Source: Treponema sp. | Lineage (GTDB): Bacteria > Spirochaetota > Spirochaetia > Treponematales > Breznakiellaceae | DNA length: 10,929 bases | Direction of reading: 5' to 3' | Assembly: GCA_031290325.1 (NCBI GenBank) | Contig: JAITNU010000101.1 | Span: forward strand, 1-10,929 | Shown here: positions 1-6,265 of the stretch, piece by piece | Position numbering within the stretch: position 1 is the first letter of the stretch | Layout: each line of letters begins with the position of its first letter | Program-made: the position numbers and the translations under genes | Notes under the pieces: generated by a model | Database searches by the model: none | What the model was told of the DNA's origin: nothing | Seen by the model: the letters and a program-made list of their open reading frames with translations, nothing else

Positions 1-99
1 TAATCCTTCCGCTTCTTCCGCCAAATACAATCTTCTTTGTTTCTCATTTAGAATTGGCAGCATCACGGTTATTCTTTTTTCTGTTTTTTTATCTAACAT
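1..99 (-). CDS. Transposase, N-terminal 33 residues (ISAzo13-like), cut by window edge
   Basis: The reading frame starts at an ATG (99 to 97) and stays open to base 1, so only the first 33 residues are present. The peptide begins MLDKKTEKRITVMLPILNEK and continues with QRRLYLAEEAEGL. The 'LNEKQRRL...EAE' pattern resembles the N-terminus of ISAzo13-family transposases (recalled, not searched), where it precedes the DNA-binding helices. A GGAGGT ribosome binding site (rc of 104-109) sits 4 bases before the ATG, and a plausible promoter lies further upstream. Transcription runs leftwards, away from the porin remnant. The catalytic domain lies outside the window, so whether the element is intact cannot be judged. 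Reality of the ORF is well supported; family assignment from 33 residues is moderate. Confidence 0.62.
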   Translation of the reverse strand, partial: MLDKKTEKRITVMLPILNEKQRRLYLAEEAEGL

Positions 100-103
100 A
101 AAT

Positions 104-154
104 ACCTCCGGTTTTACCCGGGAATATTATAACATATGGTGGAAAATATTTTAA
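104..154 (-). promoter_or_regulatory. Promoter and ribosome binding site of the transposase gene
   Basis: On the minus strand a perfect TATAAT (rc of 126-131) is preceded at 17 bp by TTAAAA (rc of 149-154; 4 of 6 matches to TTGACA). It is followed by a GGAGGT ribosome binding site (rc of 104-109) close to the ATG at 99. Spacing and order fit a sigma-70-type promoter carried within the insertion sequence end. There is no experimental support. Confidence 0.45.
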
Positions 155-171
155 CTTGTTTTCTTACAATT

Positions 172-1304
172 CCTAAGGATAATTATGGGGTGGTACTTGG
201 TATCCGTGCTGAGGCTGATAAAGATCTTCCGCTTTCCCTCCGTAATGGGTATTTGTGGACTGAGCTTATCAGTAACAAACTCAATATCAAGGTGGGTAGA
301 TTGACGACAGCGTGTGGACCGGCGGCGGTCTCCAGGACTTTAATATCAGTACTGGTTGGGGCGCTCGTTTTGAGGTAAAGCCCATTGAGGGCCTCAATGT
401 TGGTTTGTTCCTTACCGGTCCTAATAATGATGAGGGAGTGCCATAGTTTACTATGCTTAATAATGGGGCAACGGATGAAACGGGACCGTTTTATCCTTTT
501 GTTGGAGATTTCCTGCTTGAAACCGCTATTGGTGCCCAATATGAAAGTGACGCGTTTGCCGTTTCTGCAGGCTTAAAGATGGACGGTCAAGGCGATGGGT
601 CGGATACTGGTATTATTGAATCCGATGATTTCCATGATCCTGGGAAAGTTCTTAAAGAGACAGGTAAAACTGTTCAGGTTCCTATTCCTGATTCTACTCC
701 TGAAGCCAAGTCAGATACCTACTATGACAATAGGGCGGGTTGGGGTGCGTATCTCGGCGTAAATATCAAGGCCGTTAAGAATCTTACCGCTATTATCGAA
801 GCGGCGTTCAGCAATCTCGGCGCTTTTAGTGGTAAGAATGGGGAAGGAGAGCTTGCTGATACTAAAAACGGTACTCCACAGCGCAGATCCTATTTTGAAC
901 CCAAGGGCATCGGCACCATCTGGATAAACGAGCACTTTGCCTACCAGGTGATGGATCCCCTTGGCATCGGCCTCAAAATGCACCAGTATATCTTCGGTGG
1001 TACTTCGGATGATTCTGCGACACAAGCCGCCCTCAATCCTGAACTCACCTTTACGCCATACGTTGAGTATACCCTGAACGTTCCCGTTACGCTTGGTCTT
1101 GAAGCGACGATTGGGGTAAAGCCTGATTATTACGCCCTCAAGCTCGATATTAAGCCGAATTTAACCTACAATATCGGGGGTAATGCCAAGCTTGTCGCGT
1201 TCTACGACCTCGGCATGGAAAAGCTGACTGATACAGTTGGGAAGACAGATCCTGCAAACGTTATCACCAATACGGTTCAGCTTGACTTCATCTGGACCTT
1301 CTAA
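172..1304 (+). pseudogene. Outer-membrane beta-barrel (porin-like) protein, truncated and disrupted
   Basis: The translated pieces look like a spirochaetal outer-membrane barrel: alternating polar and aromatic strands such as NGYLWTELISNKLNIKVGR and GGLQDFNISTGWGARFEV, and a terminal phenylalanine (LDFIWTF) typical of the beta-barrel assembly signal. The gene is broken in three ways. The 5' end, with start codon and signal peptide, is missing where the insertion sequence sequence begins. The frame shifts near 300: the part before it reads in the frame of base 136, the rest in the frame of base 303, as if one base were lost between AGA and TTGAC. An in-frame TAG lies at 444-446, between GPNNDEGVP and FTMLNNG. 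After that, 283 codons (453-1304) are open to TAA. An ATG at 453 could permit translation, but the product would lack a signal peptide and the first strands. The 3' end is followed directly by a terminator. Family assignment is by composition and pattern only. Confidence 0.7.
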
Positions 1305-1317
1305 TCAGCTGTTGCTT

Positions 1318-1347
1318 AAAGGCCCGGTCCGGGGGATCGGGCCTTTT
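1318..1347 (+). terminator. Rho-independent terminator after the porin remnant, possibly bidirectional
   Basis: AAAGGCCCG (1318-1326) pairs perfectly with CGGGCCTTT (1338-1346). Inner bases 1327-1330 and 1334-1337 extend the stem by four pairs, one of them G-U, closing on a GGG loop. The plus strand then ends in TTTT. It lies 13 bp after the porin stop. The A-run on the other side makes it a weaker stop for the oxidoreductase operon arriving from the right, which ends at 1419. Bases 1348-1418 show no other gene or clear signal. Confidence 0.75.
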
Positions 1348-1418
1348 CCGTCTTATAAACGCAAGCCAAACAATATAAGAATTTTATTCGCAGATTCACG
1401 CGGACAGGGACAAAGGGG

Positions 1419-1952
1419 CTACACCGCTCCGTATCCCAGGGTGATGGCTTTCACGTTCAGGGGCACCAGATGACGCTTCTCAGGGGGGAAGAACTTTTTC
1501 AGAATCGATTCAACTTCACTGAGGAGCAGGGCGCCGGTGAGTTTTGCCATGGCGCCCAGGGCAACCATGTTGGCGAACCGGGCGTTCCCCAGCTTCTCCG
1601 CAAGCTCCTGGGCCTTGATCTTGACCACCCTGATGTTCCGCCGTTTCGGCTCCTCTTGTACCAGAGATTCGTTGATGAGCATAAGCCCCTCCGGTTTCAC
1701 CAGGTCCTCGCACAGGGGGAGGGATTCGGGATTCATCACCAGCACGGAGTCGGGAACCGTAACCAGGGGACTGGCGATCTCCTCGTCAGAGACGACCACT
1801 GAGGCGCGGGCAATGCCGCCCCGTTTTTCCGCGCCATAGAAGGGAAAGCACGTAACGTTCTTGCCCTCCTTCATGGCGCAATAGACCCAAATTTGTCCCA
1901 GAGAAATGATGCCCTGGCCGCCGAAGCCGGCGAAGAACGATTTTTCAGTCAT
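1419..1952 (-). CDS. 2-oxoacid:ferredoxin oxidoreductase, gamma subunit (VOR/KOR type)
   Basis: This 177-residue protein matches the pyruvate/2-ketoacid:ferredoxin oxidoreductase gamma family in length and motifs. It has the N-terminal glycine-rich GFGGQGIISLGQ (about residues 9-20) and FPFYGAEKRGG at about 37-47. In this enzyme class the gamma subunit helps bind coenzyme A, the acceptor for the acyl group after decarboxylation of the 2-oxoacid. The ATG (1952-1950) follows the beta-subunit stop TAA (1955-1953) with no gap. Its ribosome binding site AAGGAG lies inside the end of the beta gene, so the two are probably translationally coupled. It is the last gene of the operon; the product is cytoplasmic. 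Substrate is inferred from the alpha subunit. Subunit lettering differs between organisms, so no symbol is given. Confidence 0.88.
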   Translation of the reverse strand: MTEKSFFAGFGGQGIISLGQIWVYCAMKEGKNVTCFPFYGAEKRGGIARASVVVSDEEIASPLVTVPDSVLVMNPESLPLCEDLVKPEGLMLINESLVQEEPKRRNIRVVKIKAQELAEKLGNARFANMVALGAMAKLTGALLLSEVESILKKFFPPEKRHLVPLNVKAITLGYGAV

Positions 1953-2717
1953 TTACTGAACTCCTTTAGAGAGAAAAATGGTATTTTTGATTTCCCCAAG
2001 GGGAAATATAGGTATCATGTTTTGTTCAAGCCATTCCACTGCCTGGACCGGTTCCATGCCCCAGTTAGTGGGGCACTGGGCCAGGATCTCCACCATGGTA
2101 AACCCGATGCCCTGGACTTGGGCTTCCAGGGCTTTTCTGATATACCCCTTGGTTTTGCGGACATTCCCTGGGGTGTTCACCGCCCCACGGGCAATATAGC
2201 GGCTCCCCTCAAGGGAGGAGAGGAGTTCCCCCACTCTGATGGGATAGCCCATGCCCGCCGTGCCAGGGTCCCTCCCCTTAGGTGCGGTGGCTGCCTTCTG
2301 GCCCACCAGGGTTGTGGGGGCCATTTGACCGCCGGTCATGCCGTAGATGGCGTTGTTCACGAAAATGGTGGTAAACCGCTCACCGCGGTTGGCGGCGTGG
2401 ATCATCTCTGCAGTGCCGATAGCCGCCATGTCCCCGTCTCCCTGGTAACAAATCACCAGATGATCCGGCAGGACCCGCTTAAGCCCCGTGGCTGCCGCTG
2501 GGGTGCGCCCGTGGGCAGGCTGGAGGGAGTCAAAGTCGAAGTAGAGATCCGCCCAGATGGCGCAACCCACAGGATTGGTGATGATCGTCTTTTCCCGCAG
2601 ACCCATTTCATCGATAAGCTCGGCAATGAGCCGGTGTATGACCCCATGACCGCAGCCGCCGCAGTATTTAGTCGGCACGGTGTTTAAACTGGCAGGATGC
2701 CCGTATTGCTGTTTCAT
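1953..2717 (-). CDS. 2-oxoacid:ferredoxin oxidoreductase, beta subunit (thiamine-diphosphate binding)
   Basis: The 254-residue protein carries the signature of TPP-binding beta subunits. CGGCGHG at residues 19-25 replaces the commoner CPGCGHG. GDGD at 93-96 followed by NNAIYGMTGGQ at 121-131 forms the metal and thiamine diphosphate site. Residues 46-56 (ITNPVGCAIWA) and the AHGR at 68-71 are also typical. This subunit forms the active centre with the alpha subunit: it decarboxylates a 2-oxoacid, and the acyl group passes to CoA while electrons go to ferredoxin through the delta subunit. The ATG (2717) lies 3 bases after the alpha stop, and the ribosome binding site GGGGAGG overlaps the alpha 3' end. 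The length is usual for the short beta form found in four-subunit VOR/KOR enzymes. Confidence 0.92.
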   Translation of the reverse strand: MKQQYGHPASLNTVPTKYCGGCGHGVIHRLIAELIDEMGLREKTIITNPVGCAIWADLYFDFDSLQPAHGRTPAAATGLKRVLPDHLVICYQGDGDMAAIGTAEMIHAANRGERFTTIFVNNAIYGMTGGQMAPTTLVGQKAATAPKGRDPGTAGMGYPIRVGELLSSLEGSRYIARGAVNTPGNVRKTKGYIRKALEAQVQGIGFTMVEILAQCPTNWGMEPVQAVEWLEQNMIPIFPLGEIKNTIFLSKGVQ

Positions 2718-2720
2718 AAC

Positions 2721-3788
2721 TTACCTCCCCAGGATACGCTTTACCTCGGCAAAGACTTCCTCTGCCGTGGGGATAACCCCGCCGCAGTGTCCCAGTAAAT
2801 GCACCGGCGCCGCGCCCAAAACCGCCAGCCGTACATCCTCCACAAGCTGCCCCATACTCATCTCCACTGTGAGGATAGGCTTCCCGGTTTGGGCGATTCG
2901 TGCCAGGGCTTCCGAGGGGAAGGGCCAGAGGGTGATGGGCCTGAACAGACCCAGTCTGATGCCCCCCTGTTCGGCGAGTTTCTGGGCGCCCAGGGCCACC
3001 CGTGCCGACGTACCATAGGCCACCAGGGTGATATCCGGCGTCCCGTTGTCCCCAGTATATTCAAACCGGGTCTCCCGTGCTTTTACCGTATCATACCGGA
3101 GAAACCGGGTCTTTATCTTGGCTTCCAGGGATTCAGGTATCAAATCAATGGACGTGATGTGCCGGCTTGCCCGTCCTGCCATGCGGCCCAGGGTCCAGTC
3201 CCGTTTGGGAAGGGTCGATAGGGGGCGCTTCGGGGGCAGGACCACCCCTTCCATCATTTGGCCCAGTATCCCGTCTCCCAGCACAATGACCGGCATACGG
3301 TATTCGTCGGCAAGGTCAAAGGCCAGATAGGTCAGATCCGCACATTCCTGGACGCTCTTGGGGGCCAGGACCACCGAACGGTAATCCCCGTGGCCGCCGC
3401 CGCGGGTGGCCTGAAAATAATCATTCTGGGCAGGACCAATGGTCCCGAGTCCTGGGCCGCCCCGGACTATGTTCACCAGCACCAGGGGGATATCCGCCCC
3501 TGCTGCAAAGGACATGCCTTCCTGTTTGAGGCTGATTCCAGGGCTGGAGGAACTGGTCATGGCTCTGGCCCCGGCTGCGGAAGCGCCGTAGACCATGTTG
3601 ATGGCTGCCACTTCACTTTCAGCCTGGATAAATATCCGGCCTGCTTCGAGCATGTGCTCTGCCATGTAGGCGATGATTTCGTTCTGAGGGGTAATGGGAT
3701 AACCAAAGTAGGCCATACAGCCGGCCCGGATTGCAGCCTCGGCAATGGCTTCATTTCCCTTTATTAACAGTTTATCACCGGCGATCAT
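2721..3788 (-). CDS. vorB: 2-oxoacid:ferredoxin oxidoreductase, alpha subunit (VorB-like)
   Basis: The 355-residue protein opens with KGNEAIAEAAIRAGC and GYPITPQNE (residues 29-37). It then has QAESEVAAINMVYGASAAGA (55-74), TSSSSPGISLKQEG (78-91) and RGGPGLG, all hallmarks of the 2-ketoisovalerate:ferredoxin oxidoreductase alpha subunit (VorB). It contains the pyrimidine-binding half of the thiamine site plus a C-terminal domain II (from about 250). Related 2-oxoglutarate enzymes (KorA) look similar, so the branched-chain 2-oxoacid substrate is likely but unproven. The start overlaps the delta stop by four bases (ATGA), which implies coupled translation. The gene is intact, with no missing motif that I can see. 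In an anaerobe this enzyme oxidises 2-oxoacids from valine, leucine and isoleucine to acyl-CoA, yielding reduced ferredoxin; in some bacteria it runs in reverse to make amino acids. Confidence 0.9.
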   Translation of the reverse strand: MIAGDKLLIKGNEAIAEAAIRAGCMAYFGYPITPQNEIIAYMAEHMLEAGRIFIQAESEVAAINMVYGASAAGARAMTSSSSPGISLKQEGMSFAAGADIPLVLVNIVRGGPGLGTIGPAQNDYFQATRGGGHGDYRSVVLAPKSVQECADLTYLAFDLADEYRMPVIVLGDGILGQMMEGVVLPPKRPLSTLPKRDWTLGRMAGRASRHITSIDLIPESLEAKIKTRFLRYDTVKARETRFEYTGDNGTPDITLVAYGTSARVALGAQKLAEQGGIRLGLFRPITLWPFPSEALARIAQTGKPILTVEMSMGQLVEDVRLAVLGAAPVHLLGHCGGVIPTAEEVFAEVKRILGR

Positions 3789-4018
3789 ACGTCGGCCTCT
3801 TCATAGATGGTGATACACATATCAGGACACACCTGGAAACAATTTCCGCAGGCAATACATTTTTCTCCCTTACTTTCATAAACCACTTTTGAAGGATAGA
3901 TGCCCAGGGCATTCGGCTGGGTATCCTGCTCCAGAAGTCCGTAGTGACATGCCCGTATGCAGAGGAAACATCCCTTACACACTTCTCGGTCAATAACGAC
4001 TTTTCCTTTCTTAACCAT
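3785..4018 (-). CDS. 2-oxoacid:ferredoxin oxidoreductase, delta subunit (2x[4Fe-4S] ferredoxin-like)
   Basis: The 77-residue protein has two cluster motifs: CKGCFLCIRAC (Cys14, 17, 20, 24) and CIACGNCFQVCP (Cys54, 57, 60, 64). An extra Cys68 follows. The first motif lacks the usual proline after its fourth cysteine (CHYG). It is the electron-output subunit, accepting electrons from the catalytic subunits and passing them to free ferredoxin. It is first in the operon, ahead of alpha, with an ATGA overlap. The chosen ATG (4018-4016) has no strong Shine-Dalgarno sequence upstream. It is kept because MVKKGKVVIDREVCKGC fits the family and no better start is visible in the 87 bp before the divergent peptidase gene. 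Confidence 0.9.
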   Translation of the reverse strand: MVKKGKVVIDREVCKGCFLCIRACHYGLLEQDTQPNALGIYPSKVVYESKGEKCIACGNCFQVCPDMCITIYEEADV

Positions 4019-4068
4019 TGCTAAAGAGACCCCAGGAAATCCTGATAGGTTGCACCTTCGTTACCAGG

Positions 4069-4095
4069 ACTTTACGAGGAAGCCTTTTCCGTCAA
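4069..4095 (-). promoter_or_regulatory. Candidate promoter for the oxidoreductase operon
   Basis: On the minus strand TTGACG (rc of 4090-4095; 5 of 6 matches) precedes TAAAGT (rc of 4069-4074; 4 of 6) with a 15-bp spacer, shorter than the preferred 17. It lies in the 87-bp gap shared with the divergent peptidase T gene, 11 bp from that gene's start codon, so the two transcription units may influence each other. The spacing makes this tentative. Confidence 0.3.
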
Positions 4096-4105
4096 TACTA
4101 ATACC

Positions 4106-5365
4106 ATGAATAGTCAGATACAGGAAGATGATGCCCTCATCACCGGTTTGGTGGTTCCCCGGTTCCTACGCTACGTCCGTTACTGGACCACCAGCGACCG
4201 CCATATCCAGGAGACCCCTTCTTCTCCAGGGCAATGGGAGCTGGCAAAAGCCCTGGTCCAGGAACTCCGGGAGCTGGGACTCCAGGATGTGGTATTAACC
4301 GATCATTGTTATGTTATTGCCCGGATTCCCGCACGTGCAGGCAAGGAAAGCGCCCCCACCCTGGGGTTTCTCGCCCATCTGGATACTGCGGCAGAGGTTT
4401 CGGGCAAGGATGTGGCACCCTGTCTGGTGGAAGCCTATCAGGGCAACCGCATTGACCTGGCAGAGGGGCTGTCCCTGGACCCGGAAACGGATCCTGATTT
4501 GGCTGCCCAGCAGGGCAAGGCCATTATTCATAGCGATGGGACCACCTTGCTGGGGGCTGATGACAAGGCCGGTATTGCGGAGCTTCTGGGGGCAACGGAA
4601 TACCTGCTCACCCACCCTGGCATAGCCCACGGTGCGGTGGAACTGATCTTTTCCCCTGATGAAGAGACCGGCAAGGGGCTTCCTGAGTTTCCCCGGGATA
4701 TGATTCAGGCCCTTGCCTGTTATACCCTGGATGGAGGCCCCCTGGGGGAGATTGAGGCGGAATGTTTCAATGCCTACGATGTAGAAGTGCACTGCACCGG
4801 TAAGGCCATACATCCGGGTTATGCACGGGGGATCATGGTAAATGCGGTGCTCATGGCCGCGTCTTTTGCCATGATGCTCCCCCGGTCTGAAAGTCCCGAG
4901 GCCACCGACGGGTATTACGGCTATTACTGCCCCATGGAAATCAAAGGAGATGTGGAACATGCTGCTCTATCCCTGATTATCCGGGACTTTGACCGCTACG
5001 GTGCTGAACGGCGTGTTGCGGCCCTGGATAGGTTTGCACAGGCTGTGGAAGCCCAGTTTCCCGGGGGGCAGGTGCTCATTACGGCGAAACCGCAGTACTA
5101 CAATATGAAAGCGAAGATCGATCAGCGTCCCGAGGTGCTGGATATGCTGAAAAGGGCTGTTTCCAATACCGGGGTGGTATTCCGGTTAAAGCCAATCCGA
5201 GGCGGTACCGACGGTTCCCGGCTTACTGAGCTGGGAATCCCCACGCCGAATATCTTTACCGGCGGCCGCAACTGGCATAGCCGCACCGAATGGGTATCGG
5301 TTCCAGAGATGGCGGCTGCCTGTAAGGTGGTCATTGAACTCATACGCCTTTGGGCAATAGGATAA
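4106..5365 (+). CDS. pepT: Peptidase T (tripeptide aminopeptidase, M20B family)
   Basis: The protein is a cytoplasmic di-zinc aminopeptidase that removes the N-terminal residue from tripeptides. All expected M20B landmarks are visible: HLDT at residues 91-94 (zinc ligand His91, Asp93), LLGADDKAG at 148-156 (bridging Asp), the catalytic DEETGKG at 185-191, TLDGG at 207-211, HPG at 236-238, and RGGTDGSRLT at 365-374. NIFTGGRNWHSRTEW (382-396) carries the last zinc ligand, His391. At 419 residues it is slightly longer than typical PepT because of about a dozen extra N-terminal residues before FLRYV. The ATG has no clear Shine-Dalgarno sequence at normal spacing; GAGGA at 4076-4080 is too far away. 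The start therefore rests on being the only in-frame ATG before the conserved region. It is divergent from the oxidoreductase operon and followed 4 bp later by an acyltransferase gene. Confidence 0.95.
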   Translation: MNSQIQEDDALITGLVVPRFLRYVRYWTTSDRHIQETPSSPGQWELAKALVQELRELGLQDVVLTDHCYVIARIPARAGKESAPTLGFLAHLDTAAEVSGKDVAPCLVEAYQGNRIDLAEGLSLDPETDPDLAAQQGKAIIHSDGTTLLGADDKAGIAELLGATEYLLTHPGIAHGAVELIFSPDEETGKGLPEFPRDMIQALACYTLDGGPLGEIEAECFNAYDVEVHCTGKAIHPGYARGIMVNAVLMAASFAMMLPRSESPEATDGYYGYYCPMEIKGDVEHAALSLIIRDFDRYGAERRVAALDRFAQAVEAQFPGGQVLITAKPQYYNMKAKIDQRPEVLDMLKRAVSNTGVVFRLKPIRGGTDGSRLTELGIPTPNIFTGGRNWHSRTEWVSVPEMAAACKVVIELIRLWAIG

Positions 5366-5369
5366 CACT

Positions 5370-6260
5370 ATGGAAACACTGAATTCCACATTCCGGGAAC
5401 TTATTAAACAGACGGTATCAGTATCGAAATCCTCGACCGTGATTACCGAACACAATGTCTATCAGCCGAGGGCTGAGGAAGTGCTGCCCTTCCTGGATAA
5501 GGTAGTTGATACCCTCATACTTCCCGGTTCGGGCATCAGCGGCATGGAACATCTGCATGAGCTGCGGGACAAGGCAGGTTCGGGCAAGGCGTGCCTCCTC
5601 CTCCTGGAGCATTACAGCAACCTTGATCTGCCGGTTTTCTCGTATTTATTACGCAAGGAGCAGGGTGAGGACATAGACCGTGCACTGGTGGCTATCGCCG
5701 GCCTGAAGCTCAACGAGGCAAGTCCCACGGTGGCGGCCTTTACCGGGGCTTATACACGGCTCATCATTTATCCGAGCCGGTCCCGTCGCGGGCTGGACCC
5801 TGAAAAGGACAAGGTCGAGAAGATCCGCAGCATTGGGATCAACCGGGCTGCCATGAAAGCCCTGAACGAGATTAAGGTCCAGGGGAAACTGGTACTGGTA
5901 TTTCCCGCAGGAACGCGGTACCGGCCCTGGGACCCGGATACCAAACGGGGGGTCCGTGAAATTGATTCCTATATTAAATCCTTTGATTACATGTGCCTGG
6001 TGGCGATCAACGGTAAAGTGCTCCATGTGCATCAGGGTGATATGATGGATGATTACGTCAGTCATGATGTGGTGCGCTTCACCGTCGGTCCGGTCTTGTC
6101 CTGCCCGGAGTTCAGGGATACTGTACGGGCAGATGCCGCGGGAATCGAAGACAAGAAACAGGTCATAGTGGATCGGATCATGGCCCGCCTTGAGGAGATA
6201 CATAATGAAGCCGAAGGGGAACGGGAAAAGCTGCTGCATCCCTCCCAGGGGCTGTTTTGA
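5370..6260 (+). CDS. Glycerolipid acyltransferase-like protein (LPLAT/GPAT family)
   Basis: This 296-residue protein has the two main motifs of glycerophosphate acyltransferases: HYSNLD at residues 81-86, the catalytic H-x4-D, and VFPAGTRYRP at 177-186, equivalent to the FPEGTRS motif that contacts the glycerol phosphate but with Ala for Glu. The family moves an acyl chain to glycerol-3-phosphate or lysophosphatidate in phospholipid synthesis, at the inner face of the membrane. No clear transmembrane segment is visible. The N-terminal helical stretch and the TRYRPWDPDTKRG region recall the soluble GPAT type more than short PlsC proteins, but I cannot settle substrate or position specificity. 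AGGA at 5359-5362 lies 7 bases before the ATG, inside the end of pepT, so the two genes form one transcription unit. No functional tie to peptide use is evident. Confidence 0.8.
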   Translation: METLNSTFRELIKQTVSVSKSSTVITEHNVYQPRAEEVLPFLDKVVDTLILPGSGISGMEHLHELRDKAGSGKACLLLLEHYSNLDLPVFSYLLRKEQGEDIDRALVAIAGLKLNEASPTVAAFTGAYTRLIIYPSRSRRGLDPEKDKVEKIRSIGINRAAMKALNEIKVQGKLVLVFPAGTRYRPWDPDTKRGVREIDSYIKSFDYMCLVAINGKVLHVHQGDMMDDYVSHDVVRFTVGPVLSCPEFRDTVRADAAGIEDKKQVIVDRIMARLEEIHNEAEGEREKLLHPSQGLF

Positions 6261-6265
6261 TACAA

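Larger units (their letters stand above)
1..170 (-). mobile_element. End of an insertion sequence abutting a broken porin gene (boundary approximate)
   Basis: This stretch is markedly more AT-rich than the rest. It holds the transposase 5' end, its ribosome binding site and its promoter, all pointing leftwards. Recognisable porin coding begins at about 172-180, with no porin start codon or signal peptide in front of it. The simplest reading is that the terminal end of an insertion sequence lies at roughly 155-180 and that the element displaced the 5' part of the porin gene. I could not define a terminal inverted repeat or target-site duplication, because the other end of the element is outside the window. 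Confidence 0.5.

Noticed and set aside
136..378. An 80-codon plus-strand gene starting at ATG 136
   Set aside because: Its start lies in the insertion sequence promoter region. The middle part matches the porin remnant, and the end is out of frame after the frameshift near 300.
453..1304. A complete 283-codon gene beginning at ATG 453
   Set aside because: The same frame carries matching barrel sequence upstream back to 303, interrupted by TAG at 444. The ATG lacks a well-spaced ribosome binding site and the product would have no signal peptide. It is better read as the 3' part of a broken gene.
1893..2687. A 264-codon plus-strand frame opposite the beta subunit
   Set aside because: It is antisense to a clear TPP-binding subunit and has no recognisable motif.
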